DNA of 64,000 nucleotides from Candidatus Nitrosocosmicus sp. (GTDB lineage: Archaea; Thermoproteota; Nitrososphaeria; Nitrososphaerales; Nitrososphaeraceae), in assembly GCA_029194465.1 (NCBI GenBank), contig JARFXS010000001.1, positions 62,001 to 126,000 of the forward strand, read 5' to 3'. This document shows positions 8,749 to 18,643 of this stretch, one piece after another; the first letter of the stretch is position 1, and each line of letters starts with the position of its first letter. A program made the position numbers and the translations under genes. Below the pieces are notes generated by a model. That model had not been told where the DNA came from. It saw only the letters and a program-made list of their open reading frames with translations, and did not search any database.

Positions 8749-9693
8749 ATGCGTATTCTCCACATAGAAGATGCTGCCGCTGTGGCCTGTATTCTGGCTA
8801 AATATCAAAATCTAACACTGGGGTGTGAATCTAAGGTTGTTAAGCACGACAAATATGATAAATTTGGATTTTACAAGTTTTACAAAGACTACGTAATTGT
8901 CACTACTTCGGAAGAACTATTTTTCAATGCCATTCTTGAAGAAGCAAAAAAGGCTGATATTATTCATATACATAGCAAAGTAGAATTGGTTCCCTATCTT
9001 CGTAGAAAATATGGAAAAACAAAAAAAATAGTTTTGCATTACCATGGGACTGATATTAGGGGGTTAAAAAAACAAAAACTCCCACATCGGTCAAGAATCT
9101 CTGATAATGCGATCCGGTTGATTTATCTATATAGACGCATAAGAGATACTATTTTACTAAAAAAAAGAATACATTCAAAGGTCCAGTCTTTGTCAGATTT
9201 GATAGTCGTCTCTACTCCGGATCTGCTTCAGTACGTTTCATCAAAACCAGGAATAAAAAAAATATATCTTCCGAATCCCGTAGATACTGATCTTTTTAAT
9301 CCGGATATCATTCCCTCTATTAATTCTAGGGACAGTGTACACTCAGAAGCCGTTACAATGGATACAGAAGTGACTAACATGTCTTGGGTTCATAATTATT
9401 TGAAAAGAAATAATATTAATTTTGACATTCATGTGTATGATAGAATAAAACATCCTTTGATGTACTCTGAGTTACCTAGATTTTTGAAGAATTATCAGAT
9501 ATATGTGGATATCAGGTATGTAGATGGAAAAATCTTGCGTAATTTAAGTAAAACTGGGTTAGAGGCATTGGCTTGTGGCCTAGATGTATTAGATTTTGAT
9601 CTTAGATTTAGACACGATCTACCAATCGAACATTGTCCATTAACCGCTGTCTCTAAACTTTCTGAAGAATATGCTCAACTTTGGAAGAATTAA
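8749..9693 (+). CDS. GT-B glycosyltransferase (family 4-like)
   Basis: This 314-residue protein is a GT-B glycosyltransferase. The N-terminal domain begins MRILHIEDAAAVACILAKYQ and carries IHIHSK and HYHGTDIRGLKK. The domain junction has STPDLLQYV and YLPNPVDTDLFNP, and the C-terminal half ends with GLEALACGLDVLDFD in place of the usual acidic E-x7-E donor site. It is shorter than most family members (about 350-400). The HYHG-x-DIRG motif is shared with the glycosyltransferase at 11777-12685, so the two look like paralogues. Function is probably addition of a sugar to a surface glycan; substrates are unknown. Confidence 0.78.
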   Translation: MRILHIEDAAAVACILAKYQNLTLGCESKVVKHDKYDKFGFYKFYKDYVIVTTSEELFFNAILEEAKKADIIHIHSKVELVPYLRRKYGKTKKIVLHYHGTDIRGLKKQKLPHRSRISDNAIRLIYLYRRIRDTILLKKRIHSKVQSLSDLIVVSTPDLLQYVSSKPGIKKIYLPNPVDTDLFNPDIIPSINSRDSVHSEAVTMDTEVTNMSWVHNYLKRNNINFDIHVYDRIKHPLMYSELPRFLKNYQIYVDIRYVDGKILRNLSKTGLEALACGLDVLDFDLRFRHDLPIEHCPLTAVSKLSEEYAQLWKN

Positions 9694-9823
9694 TATTACT
9701 GCCTGCAACAATTTCATAAATTTGATAAATTGTCAAACAACTTAATTTCTATGAGTTTATTACCATTGATGATTTGCATTTTCCATAATATGGGATATTT
9801 CTGATGTACAAGAATATTTATTT

Positions 9824-11002
9824 ATGCTATCCTATCCACAATATTTCGAGTTGAAGATCTTGCATTTATCTACTGAGGGGCTCCCAGACTGGAGAATCGA
9901 AAAATCAGCGATTACCGCAAAAAGTCAGGGACATGATGTATTATTTGCAGGGTCTAAAAGTCCATTTAAGTACGATAGGAAGACATTTTCTAAAGTTTAT
10001 GAAATCACATGGTCAGCAAAAGCTAGATATGGCTTGCCGTACTATTGGAGTTTGGTTCAAAAGCAGCTATCTGAGATTATTAAAGATGCACGTCCCGAAA
10101 TAGTCCATGCTCATAATATATTTTCTGCTAAGATGATGCTTGAATTTGATTTACCGTTTGTTTACGACGATCATGAGTATTGGTCTAAACATTCTCGGTT
10201 ACTCTTAGAAATGGAAAAATTAAATGAGGATAAATCTGAAAACGCAAACGTAACTAAAATAATAAGGAAAATGCCAAAAAAAGTAAAAAGAGTTCTCATA
10301 AATAAGCATGTAAATCATCTGTGGACCAAATGGGAGGAGGAATTAGTTTCATCTATTCCTACAATCACTGTATCAAATGAGATTGCGGATGATTTAAGGT
10401 TGATTGGTAATAGTGACAAAATATTTGTTGTACCTAATTTCCCAATGAAATTTGAAACTGAGGGATTTCAAAGACCACAACCCCATAAGAAATTGTCCAG
10501 TGTGTATGCGGGATCAGATGGACACAATAAAAAAAAATATCCTAGCCGAAATATAGATGGTTTATTGGATATATTTGCTAGTCGGGATATTGGTGAGCTA
10601 ACAATCATAGGATGGAGCGGGGATTCAACTAAGAATGTAAGGTTTACTGGGTTCCTGGACAGAGTCGACATGTACAATGAGATGGCAAACCACTCCATAG
10701 GCTTGGTACCCTTTAAGAAACATTGGTCACATGGTTATATTAATCCTAATAAAGCGTATGAATATGCTCATGCAGGGCTGTTTGTAATGTTTACAAATTC
10801 ATTCAAGCCCTTAAGAGATATTTTGAAAGAACATTGCGTGACTTTTGAAGATTATGATGATATGGTTTCAAAGTTATCCTATTTTAGGTACAACCTGGAT
10901 GAGCTATATGAAAAAAGACTAAAATTATTCGATTTTGCTCGTAATAATCTAAATTGGGAACAAAATGCAGGAAAAATATTTGATGCATATCGAGCATGTT
11001 AA
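9824..11002 (+). CDS. GT-B glycosyltransferase (group 1)
   Basis: This 392-residue protein has a Rossmann-like N-domain with LKILHLSTEGLPDWRIEKSA, VHAHNIFSAKMML and YDDHEYWSKHSR, and a C-domain with LTIIGWSG, VRFTGFLDR and NPNKAYEYAHAGLFVMF, the donor-nucleotide region. The length is typical for the group. The ATG at 9824 is used; the fold itself begins about ten residues later. It lies 130 bases downstream of another glycosyltransferase on the same strand and just before a methyltransferase, so a shared role in assembling a decorated glycan is likely. The exact sugar is not predictable. Confidence 0.82.
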   Translation: MLSYPQYFELKILHLSTEGLPDWRIEKSAITAKSQGHDVLFAGSKSPFKYDRKTFSKVYEITWSAKARYGLPYYWSLVQKQLSEIIKDARPEIVHAHNIFSAKMMLEFDLPFVYDDHEYWSKHSRLLLEMEKLNEDKSENANVTKIIRKMPKKVKRVLINKHVNHLWTKWEEELVSSIPTITVSNEIADDLRLIGNSDKIFVVPNFPMKFETEGFQRPQPHKKLSSVYAGSDGHNKKKYPSRNIDGLLDIFASRDIGELTIIGWSGDSTKNVRFTGFLDRVDMYNEMANHSIGLVPFKKHWSHGYINPNKAYEYAHAGLFVMFTNSFKPLRDILKEHCVTFEDYDDMVSKLSYFRYNLDELYEKRLKLFDFARNNLNWEQNAGKIFDAYRAC

Positions 11003-11066
11003 TTAGCATCTTAAACATTTCTTCTAAAATAAAAATAATTATATCTTGGAGTTGAAGTAGGAAGAC

Positions 11067-11690
11067 ATGTCGTACATCCCTGGAGAGTACTGGGCAGAAA
11101 GAGGAAAGGAATATAAAAAGAATTTCAAATATTCTGACAAATTTGAATTACAGGAGCAGATGTTGATTGAATATCTAAAACAGTATTCATTTTCTAGTAT
11201 TTTAGAAGTTGGATGTGGTTTCGGAAGAATAACAAAAATATTACTGTCTAATTTTCCTGAAATCACAGACTATTATGCATTTGATCTATCACCACATCAA
11301 ATCGAAAATGCCAAAACTAATATAAAAGATGCGCCTAAAAGTGAATCCGTTCAGTTTGCTGTATCGGATATCCAGTCATTTCAGTCACTTAAGAAGTATG
11401 ACCTTGTCATCGCATCAGAAGTATTACTTCATATCTTACCTTCAGAGATTGAGCAAGTAATTGGAAAGTTAGTGAATTTATCGAATAAATATATGTGTAA
11501 TATTGATTGGTATGAAGAGAAAACCCCAAGGAATGCCGCACCACACAACTTTATTCATCAATATGAAAAAATTTACAAGAGTCTCCCTTCCATAGAATCT
11601 GTGCATCGAATCCCTCTAGTTAAGAAAAAAGGATTTTTTTCCAAGATAGATACAAAGCAGTCTATTTTCTTCTCTATTTTAAGAGCTTGA
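11067..11690 (+). CDS. Class I SAM-dependent methyltransferase
   Basis: This 207-residue enzyme has the SAM-binding motif I ILEVGCGFGRITK (about 45-57), an acidic motif II region (YYAFDLSPHQIENAK) and a motif IV-like KYDLVIASEVLLHI. The compact one-domain form resembles small-molecule or sugar methyltransferases. It follows the group 1 glycosyltransferase on the same strand with 64 bases between, and may methylate a glycan made by this island; that is inference from context. The ATG at 11067 follows GGAAGA. Confidence 0.8.
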   Translation: MSYIPGEYWAERGKEYKKNFKYSDKFELQEQMLIEYLKQYSFSSILEVGCGFGRITKILLSNFPEITDYYAFDLSPHQIENAKTNIKDAPKSESVQFAVSDIQSFQSLKKYDLVIASEVLLHILPSEIEQVIGKLVNLSNKYMCNIDWYEEKTPRNAAPHNFIHQYEKIYKSLPSIESVHRIPLVKKKGFFSKIDTKQSIFFSILRA

Positions 11691-11776
11691 CAGGATATCG
11701 CAGATAAATATTATATAGCGAGACCAATCTGCAGAGACAGGAATTTATTAACATTATGTCTAAATAAATATATAGT

Positions 11777-12685
11777 TTAGAAAGCATAACACTCTTTTAC
11801 CATTCTAAAAATATTCTCTATCGAATGATTTTTTCTGACATAATCATATCCAGCCTTAGCTAATCTAATGCTCTCCTCTTCATTTTCAATTAGACTTATC
11901 AGATCTTTTTTGAATGTATTCTTGCTAGTTCTATAAATTGGTGGCTTATATTTCTCATATAAGTAATCAGATACATAAGCAATAACCGGTTTGCTCAATG
12001 CCATACCTTCAAGTTCAAATTTTCCATACCAACCCACTTCAGGCATTATCTTTCCGATAACAATATCTGCAGAGGAAATCATTTGCAACGTTTGAGAGTG
12101 AGAAATATTCAAAATTTCTATTATTTCACATTTGTTTTCTCTTTTTAATTCGTTTAAAACCTGAGAATAATAGTCACTGGGTGAAGTTGAATAATTCTTA
12201 TAATAAGGATAATGCGCTATCCGTTTTATTTTCTTATTTTTTGTTACTCCAATTTGGAGGTTATTCTTGATAGAGATGTTATTCTCAATTTCATTGTAAT
12301 CAATGGGACTTGGTAACCATTTCCCGTTTGGCGCATACTCTAAAAGGTCAGGCGTAGAAACTATACAAAAATCATTGTCATGCTTTCCTCTGATGTCGTT
12401 CCCATGATAATGCTTTAGATAAATCTTATCTTGGTTTCTTTTCTCTAAGCTTCTCTTTAACGAACCGTATGGATAATGATAATGCCAAACGTCGTATTCT
12501 TTCTTTAGTTTACGAAGTAATCTCCATCTAGATATAGGGGATAGATAGTTAACCAGAGTACCACCAAATTGGCTATAAATTTTTTTATTGAAAACATACA
12601 CATCCACTTCATAGCCTTGCTTCCTTTGATAATCTGCAATTACGGAGGCTATTCCTGATATATTGTTAATATGTGCTATTTTCAT
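11777..12685 (-). CDS. GT-B glycosyltransferase (family 4-like)
   Basis: This 302-residue glycosyltransferase begins MKIAHINNISGIASVIADYQ and contains WHYHYPYGSLKRS, HYHGNDIRGKHD, VSTPDLLEYAP and LPSPIDYNEIE. The C-domain has ADIVIGKIMPEVGWYGKFE and then EGMALSKPVIAYV, the donor site. Its HYHG-x-DIRG motif and overall layout match the protein at 8749-9693, so the two are probably paralogues that act on related acceptors. It is convergent with the methyltransferase gene and is preceded by a long AT-rich spacer. Confidence 0.78.
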   Translation of the reverse strand: MKIAHINNISGIASVIADYQRKQGYEVDVYVFNKKIYSQFGGTLVNYLSPISRWRLLRKLKKEYDVWHYHYPYGSLKRSLEKRNQDKIYLKHYHGNDIRGKHDNDFCIVSTPDLLEYAPNGKWLPSPIDYNEIENNISIKNNLQIGVTKNKKIKRIAHYPYYKNYSTSPSDYYSQVLNELKRENKCEIIEILNISHSQTLQMISSADIVIGKIMPEVGWYGKFELEGMALSKPVIAYVSDYLYEKYKPPIYRTSKNTFKKDLISLIENEEESIRLAKAGYDYVRKNHSIENIFRMVKECYAF

Positions 12686-13168
12686 TGTAGAAAATATATT
12701 TAGTTCTTATGAATACATATTAGTTTTGTCATTAGTAGTCAAACTGATTGTAGTCAGAATATACATCGTACTTTGATTCTCAATATGAAATAAATTTGTG
12801 AATCTTTTAGATATTTCTACCGTATGATACGCCCGATGGGAAAAGATATGCTTATTCAATTTATGATGGACATTTTTAAGATTAAACTCGAAAATAGATG
12901 ACCAATGATGCTATAGCCATTGTTAATCATGTATTCTTAGGATCATCTTTTCTATTCATAGGTTATATCTTCAAAGCAAAATCACTCACATTATCCTGCC
13001 TACGTCTAATAGGCACTTGGAAATGGCCCGACCAATAAATCAAGGAGGTAGCAATTATTTTTATCTCTGCGTCCTGTTTTGAATATTCTTTTGTACTATT
13101 ACTTTAAGACAATATAAGGACCAGATTCATTAAATTTATTAAATTAAACCGATTTATAGAATTAATAT
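12686..13168. other. AT-rich intergenic region, no gene seen
   Basis: About 480 bases between divergent genes. A short open stretch near 12825-12877 could encode DTPDGKRYAYSIYDGHF but has no start codon and no neighbours in frame. I find no tRNA-like fold or repeat. Confidence 0.4.
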
Positions 13169-14386
13169 ATGACTCAATTTTTAAATAATGATAATATTGC
13201 AAATTTTTTAACCTTAAGGTATGATCCTACCCTAAATAATTTATTTCATCCATTAAAAAAGGAAAATTTTGCGGAAAATATCTTCGAAAATATTGATGGG
13301 AAGATATCTGATATAGTTAAGCAGGATTTGGAACTAAAATTATCGGATAAAAACATTTCAAGGATCTCCCTTGCTTTATCTGGGGGCATAGATTCAGGAT
13401 TTACACTTGTAATGATAAGGAAATTATTTCCGGACTTGCAGATCGATTCCTTATGTGTTGGGTTTGGGGATGATGATGATGAAATTACTCGAGCAAAGGC
13501 TATTGCCGAAACATATGATTGCAATTTTCACGAATTAATTGTGAATAATGTATTAGAGGATCTTCCAAAGCTTATTTCTATAGCAGGGGAACCTAGATGG
13601 AATCTATATCAATACTACGTATTGGAGGATTCTAAAAAATATTCAAACATTTTTTTTTCAGGAGATGGGGGGGATGAAACTTTTGCAGGATATATATTTC
13701 GTTATAAGAAATTTTTACAGAATATAGGAAATATTACCAACCAAACATGGCTAGAAAAATCAAAAATATATCTATCGTGTCATGAACGTGATTGGGTACC
13801 TAATCAAGATCAATTGTTTAATAAAAAATTAGAATTTTCATGGGAAAAAATATACAAAAATTTCAAACCTTATTTTGATAACGATCTCCATCCCATAAAT
13901 CAGCTTAATTTTAGCTGACTTTAATGGGAAATTATTGCACGACTGATACCGTCTAATGATAAATTCGGTAAATATTTAGATATAGATATAAACTCTTTAT
14001 TCTTTAAATCCTGAATTAATAGCCCTATCAACAAACATACCCTGGAATTTGAAGTATGACTATAAAAGAGATATTGGCAAACTTCCGCTATTATCTATCT
14101 TAAACAAATATTCGCTTCAATAAATTCGAAGGTAATAAGAAGTTGGATTTTCGTTAAATTTGTTAAATATGTGGAAAAATTATGGCCGCGAAATAATCCT
14201 GACTTATCTTAATAAGGACTCAGATTCAGTGAAGGAAAATATCATCAACCTTACTCTGGTTAGAGGTTTCCATAAAATTAATTGATGATGAAATCAATAA
14301 AGATATAAGAATTGATATATCAGCAAATTATTTCTCGGTCTTATCTTTCGAAGTATAGGGATTGGATTTTCGTAACTGCATGTTAA
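13169..14386 (+). pseudogene. Asparagine synthetase C-domain protein without glutaminase domain (multiple frameshifts)
   Basis: The open part (13169-13918, 249 residues) carries the PP-loop LALSGGIDSGFTL, SGDGGDETFAGY and EPRWNLYQYYVLE of the asparagine synthetase amidotransferase C-domain. It starts directly at this domain, so the N-terminal glutaminase domain with its catalytic cysteine is absent. Beyond the stop the protein continues in other frames: ADFNGKLLHD, (W)IPSNDKFGKYLDIDI, NPELIALSTNIPWNLKYDYK, RDIGKLPLLSILNKYSL, GFSLNLLNMWKNYGREI, ending in FEVWDWIFVTAC near 14386. At least six indels are needed to join these, for example in AAA at 14006-14008 and a lost G at 13944. It may be a decayed gene or a badly sequenced one. 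It sits in the glycan island. Confidence 0.7.
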
Positions 14387-14628
14387 ATGCAAATACAAAA
14401 TTGTAACTTGTTCAAAATTTTTGTAAATCTACATAAATAAACCACCTCTTCCTACCTATTGCGATTGGTCTTGTTTCAATTTGTATGAAATACTTATCCA
14501 ATTAATCAATAATATATAATTTGCAAAATTGGTGGAATCATAGATTAAGGTAAGTTTCTAAATGAAAAAATTGTTATATAATAATTCTAAGAGTAAGACT
14601 AAATTAGATAACTTTTTTTATATACTAC

Positions 14629-15099
14629 ATGAGGCCGAAAATTTCAAGGGGATTCATAAGACGTCGATGGTTGGATTTTAGGAATGGACATAGTATCTAT
14701 CTTGCATTTCTATTGACGTTTATTAATTTCATATTGATATCCTATAATTTCTTGATTAAGCAATTGCCATTTGGAATTGGTGATTCTATGACTCTTCCGT
14801 CATTTATTCTATTATTCGTTCTTATCTACATACCAACCGCAATTACTTTAGGGGTCTGGCATCGAAAACATCAATATTCTGTTGAAAATGAGGCACTGCT
14901 TAGGCAGAACTGGATGTGGGCTTGGATAAGTCAATATCAGATAAGGTTGATTAAAGGTAAGACCAATCCAAAGGAAGACGAATATATTATTAATTATTTG
15001 AATGATATACTGATTCGGACAAATAAAAGCGAATTATTGGGAGATGACAATAATCCTAGTCCATTACCTAAAGAGGAAAAACTTGATGATAATAAATGA
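14629..15099 (+). CDS. Small membrane protein, function unknown
   Basis: Unrecognised 156-residue protein. A basic N-terminus (RPKISRGFIRRR) is followed by two hydrophobic segments, about residues 24-43 and 57-77, and then a charged cytoplasmic tail with LLRQNWMWAWISQYQIRLI. No catalytic motif is visible. The positive-inside rule suggests both ends are cytoplasmic. It stands alone between the broken synthetase and a methyltransferase on the opposite strand. About 240 AT-rich bases precede it. Confidence 0.6.
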   Translation: MRPKISRGFIRRRWLDFRNGHSIYLAFLLTFINFILISYNFLIKQLPFGIGDSMTLPSFILLFVLIYIPTAITLGVWHRKHQYSVENEALLRQNWMWAWISQYQIRLIKGKTNPKEDEYIINYLNDILIRTNKSELLGDDNNPSPLPKEEKLDDNK

Positions 15100-15218
15100 T
15101 GTTTATATGATTGCTGAAAAGATATTTTTCATTAATCCAGTTTTTTTGTCAAGATTCTAAAAGACAAGAATGACTAGACTATACTGATTTATTATTTATT
15201 TGAACTTCCAAATACAGG

Positions 15219-15899
15219 CTAGCCTTCCCTTGATATGACGCCATAATATGCCTTCCGTACCCCTGGTATCTTTATTAAAATCTTTTTTAGTGCAATCGCC
15301 GATGGGTTTTTGCTATGTTTTCTCAATATCATTAGGTTCTTTTTAAATTCGCTGATAAGTTGTGCCTCTGATGAAATTATACATATCAAGGAAATGTCGT
15401 CTTTGATAAAAAATGCAATTCCTAATTCCATTAATTCATCTTTTGACCAAACTGATCTATGAGTTTCATAGATGTTACCAAATGCATCTTCTTGAAGACT
15501 AGGTTTTTTTGGGGTACTGATAATAATCCCACCGTTTTTTTTAATCAAGGTTTTTACCAAATCTTTACCTTGATCTTTTTCAAAGTGTTCGAGTACATCA
15601 ATTAGTAAAACTAAGTCGTAGCGAATATTCAATTCTTGTACAATGTCCAATATGTTCTCATTGAAGATATTGTCATAGACATACCTGTGTAAAGGTGAAA
15701 TATACTGTTGAAACACTTCTACGCCGTCAATCCTTCTATTGAATTCATACTTCTGTCTTCCATCCCATAATTCTAGATACTCTCTACATAATACTCCAAA
15801 TTTTCCGAATCCGCTTCCTATATCAAGAACTGATTTAGGATTTAATGATATTATCATTTCCATAATTTTGGAAATATGATAATACTGGCTTGATGGCAT
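15219..15899 (-). CDS. Class I SAM-dependent methyltransferase
   Basis: This 226-residue methyltransferase has motif I SVLDIGSGFGKFGVLCREYL (about 18-37), then IDGVEVFQQY (motif II) and YDLVLLIDVLEHFEKDQG (motif IV, about 90-107) and GGIIISTPKKP (motif V/VI). The pattern matches small methyltransferases often found in polysaccharide loci. The ATG at 15899 gives MPSSQYYHISKIMEM before the fold. The substrate is unknown; the neighbouring glycosyltransferases suggest a sugar or lipid-linked glycan. Confidence 0.78.
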   Translation of the reverse strand: MPSSQYYHISKIMEMIISLNPKSVLDIGSGFGKFGVLCREYLELWDGRQKYEFNRRIDGVEVFQQYISPLHRYVYDNIFNENILDIVQELNIRYDLVLLIDVLEHFEKDQGKDLVKTLIKKNGGIIISTPKKPSLQEDAFGNIYETHRSVWSKDELMELGIAFFIKDDISLICIISSEAQLISEFKKNLMILRKHSKNPSAIALKKILIKIPGVRKAYYGVISREG

Positions 15900-16395
15900 A
15901 GTAATCTATCTTAAGTAGTTATCCTTAAAAGTTTCCCGCCAATTCGATTTTAACAAATTTCCAATTTCCAATTTCCAAGGGTATTTAATTAAAAATATTG
16001 AATGATTCTAGTAAAAGTATTATGTTAATTGTTGACTATGATTTCTACAACCCCTCTGTACAGCTAACAGTTACATACATGTGTGTTTAATAAAGTATTG
16101 TCATAATTAGTTCATATTTCGTTAACATGATCTTATCATTTCAGATTCCTACTATTGGGTTGATGGAGTAGACATAATTCTTATGTCTTTATGGATGACC
16201 AATTCATTGACAGTACCAAATCTGGATTTGAATGGCTATTTATCCATAAAAACTGATAGGGATGAAAAATTGTAAATCCATACCTAACTATTTGACGTAA
16301 GTATAGATAATGATCGTAAATTGAATCACCTAGATGAGCGAAATACTTTTCAACAACAAAATCAGAAAAATTTAATGAGCTGATCTAATTCCTTA
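15900..16395. other. AT-rich intergenic region, no gene seen
   Basis: About 500 bases. A 30-codon open frame at 16183-16275 (MSLWMTNSLTVPNLDLNGYL at its start) has no supporting context and I do not call it. No RNA fold or repeat stands out. Confidence 0.4.
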
Positions 16396-17436
16396 CTACA
16401 ATGCATTTACCAATCTCCTCATTTTTTCAAAGTCGATTTCAAACCCAAACCTCTTTTCATCCTTCTTCATGTTCTTGTACATGCTCAATAGCAAATTAAA
16501 GTGCTTAACGGTGCTTAATTTCCCGTCCATCTTGAGTCTTACAATTCGGTAAACATCATAGTAATAGTTGAACTTCTTTAGAATTTTATCTCTGTATCGT
16601 TTATGGTCAAACTTCACCTTATTGTTTTTGTTGTCCTCCAAAACCTGCAAAAATATATCACAACTTAACAATGATGGGATAATGCCTTCGCCCAGCATCG
16701 GGAAGACCGTGCCTATAGATTCTCCTACCCCTATAATCTTCCCGTCGTAAAAAGGTTCCATCAGTTTAGGCGGTGAAAGTCGTATGGGTCTGCCAATTTT
16801 TTTGATGATACGCGCATCCGGGTGAGTTTCTAAGAATTCTTTTACCCCGTGATATTTCCTGTCAATATCACCTGCCCCCATAAAACCGGAGCCCTTATTT
16901 AAGGGAAAGTACCAAAAGTACCCCCTCGCACCCTTATATCCTATAACTTGGAATTCATCGACGTCTTGAATATTCTCAACCAGATACTCATACGCGGGAA
17001 TCACAAAATCTTCTTGAGGTCTAGGTAGAAATTTCCTATGAAAACCTGTACAATCTAAAATATAATCATATTTATCACTTGGAAACGTCTTTTTATCACA
17101 ATTAACTCCATATTCTACTGTGATACCCGCGAGCAAATCGCTCTCCCATTGTTTCTTATTGTAAGTAACCAAGCCATCTAATTCAAGAAACTCCTCCTTT
17201 TGATTGGGTAATCCCATTCTTAGTCTTTTCCCTACATGAAAAACATAATTATCAAAATCCAGTCCTGCTTTGTTAGAAAAGTACTCTAACATATGTCTTG
17301 ACGCTCCCCATGCACATACCGGCCAGTGCATTTCTTTCTTATTTGATTCAAAGATAGTTATTTCGTGGCCAATTTTATGTAACATTCCACCAAGATAACT
17401 TCCGGCTACGCCGGCTCCAATCACAGCTATCTTCAA
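16396..17436 (-). CDS. FAD-dependent geranylgeranyl-reductase-like oxidoreductase
   Basis: This 346-residue flavoprotein starts with the dinucleotide-binding fold MKIAVIGAGVAGSYLGGML (GxGxxG at about 7-12) ending in the acidic IFES. It has the DYILDCTGFHR motif of flavin monooxygenase and geranylgeranyl reductase families, a PLNKGSGFMGAGD substrate-side segment, and IIGVGESIGTVFPMLGEG, the second FAD-contact motif. Members reduce double bonds of isoprenoid chains, such as archaeal lipids, but the group is broad and other redox roles are possible. It is a single-gene unit, divergent from the secreted beta-helix gene. Confidence 0.72.
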   Translation of the reverse strand: MKIAVIGAGVAGSYLGGMLHKIGHEITIFESNKKEMHWPVCAWGASRHMLEYFSNKAGLDFDNYVFHVGKRLRMGLPNQKEEFLELDGLVTYNKKQWESDLLAGITVEYGVNCDKKTFPSDKYDYILDCTGFHRKFLPRPQEDFVIPAYEYLVENIQDVDEFQVIGYKGARGYFWYFPLNKGSGFMGAGDIDRKYHGVKEFLETHPDARIIKKIGRPIRLSPPKLMEPFYDGKIIGVGESIGTVFPMLGEGIIPSLLSCDIFLQVLEDNKNNKVKFDHKRYRDKILKKFNYYYDVYRIVRLKMDGKLSTVKHFNLLLSMYKNMKKDEKRFGFEIDFEKMRRLVNAL

Positions 17437-17613
17437 TTGATATGGTTAGGTTCGTAACAATATTAATATTTGTATACTTTTAGATGAAGTATGTACTCGG
17501 GTGATTGATTATATATAACGATTTATTACAAAAAAAGTTCTTAATAATCTGATTATTAATTATTTATATCTGATAGAAAGTAATCTTGAGTTACGTAAAA
17601 ACAACAGTTTCCC

Positions 17614-17625
17614 ATATATATTATA
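17614..17625 (+). promoter_or_regulatory. Putative TATA box for the secreted beta-helix gene
   Basis: ATATATATTATA lies 20-31 bases before the ATG at 17645. The spacing fits a leaderless archaeal transcript. Confidence 0.4.
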
Positions 17626-17644
17626 CAATTGATTGTTTGTTTGA

Positions 17645-18526
17645 ATGAATAACAAAATATATCTCATGGCGGCATTAATTGCATTTGCATCTGTTGGTGC
17701 TTTGTTAATACAACCAACTGTAGCATCAGCACAAAGCAGCATGATAGACAATATTTTGAACAGTGCTCTCCCCTCCTCTAATACTAATGATAATAATCAA
17801 CCATCACAAGCAAGTGACAGCAGCAGCAGCAGCAGCAGCAGCGCAGTCCCATTAAGCACCAGCTTATCTTGTGGTCAAGTTATTAAACAAAGTGTAAAAC
17901 TGACAGCCAACCTTGATTGCAAGACCGATGGCATTATTGTAGGAGCTGATGGCATTACAATCGATTTGAATGGATTTACATTAAGTGGTCCAGGAGAAAA
18001 GAGTTCTAAGGTTGGAATCATGTTTGCAGACAACGATGGTGTAACTGTTCAAGGTCCAGGAACAATTAAGAGCTTCCAAGCAGGCGCATTGTTCTCCGGT
18101 GGAGAAGACAACAAAATTTCAAGAGTCACATTCACAGAAAATGAAATCGCAGTATTTGAAACAGGATCAAAGAACGTAGCAATTGAAGACAATCTAATGT
18201 TTGGAAACAGCATTGGTGTAGCAGCTCATTCCTCATCAGGCTCAAAGTTGACCACAAACCTATTCAAATCAAATGACTTGGCAGGTGTAACATTGGTTAA
18301 CTCTGCAAACAATGAGCTATCAATGAATACAATCCAAGGGTCTGTTAATGGTATCTTCCTAGATGGTCAAAGCACAAAGAACAACGTAAATTCAAATAAC
18401 GTATTGCAGAACCGTGGTGTAGATTTGAATAACGGTAACGGTCTACCAACAAACATTAATGACAATGTGTTCGGTGACAATAACTGTAATACATCTGTCC
18501 CAGACGGTCTATGTTTGGGTAGATAA
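17645..18526 (+). CDS. Secreted right-handed beta-helix protein (NosD-like)
   Basis: This 293-residue protein has a signal peptide of about 29 residues (hydrophobic LMAALIAFASVGALLI, then ASAQSS). A low-complexity linker rich in S, N and D follows, including eight serines at about 59-66. The rest is a parallel beta-helix: SCGQVIKQSVKLTANLDC, then GIIVGADGITIDLNGFTLSG and repeated strands with N-x-N ladders such as NVAIEDNLMFGNSIGV. It ends with paired cysteines (NNCNTSVPDGLCLG). Such proteins bind or process surface polysaccharide, or are structural; no catalytic residues can be assigned. GC content looks higher than that of the surrounding spacers, as expected for an expressed gene. Confidence 0.78.
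   Translation: MNNKIYLMAALIAFASVGALLIQPTVASAQSSMIDNILNSALPSSNTNDNNQPSQASDSSSSSSSSAVPLSTSLSCGQVIKQSVKLTANLDCKTDGIIVGADGITIDLNGFTLSGPGEKSSKVGIMFADNDGVTVQGPGTIKSFQAGALFSGGEDNKISRVTFTENEIAVFETGSKNVAIEDNLMFGNSIGVAAHSSSGSKLTTNLFKSNDLAGVTLVNSANNELSMNTIQGSVNGIFLDGQSTKNNVNSNNVLQNRGVDLNNGNGLPTNINDNVFGDNNCNTSVPDGLCLGR
17819..17842 (+). repeat. (AGC)8 trinucleotide repeat coding for serine
   Basis: Eight identical AGC codons in a row encode the serine tract of the beta-helix protein linker. A pure microsatellite of this kind can change length by slippage without breaking the frame. Confidence 0.9.
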
Positions 18527-18643
18527 CCCTCCCCTTTTTCTTTTGAATAGCACAATACCTAAATCTTCATTTTAATTTTCCATTTAAAATTAAATCAAAC
18601 TTTTAGCAATATATTTATTTTATCGCAGATTAACAGACTTGTT

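Noticed and set aside
12825-12877. Remnant of a glutaminase domain upstream of the asparagine-synthetase-like gene
   Set aside because: The short DTPDGKRYAYSIYDGHF stretch has no catalytic cysteine and matches no glutaminase motif that I can identify.
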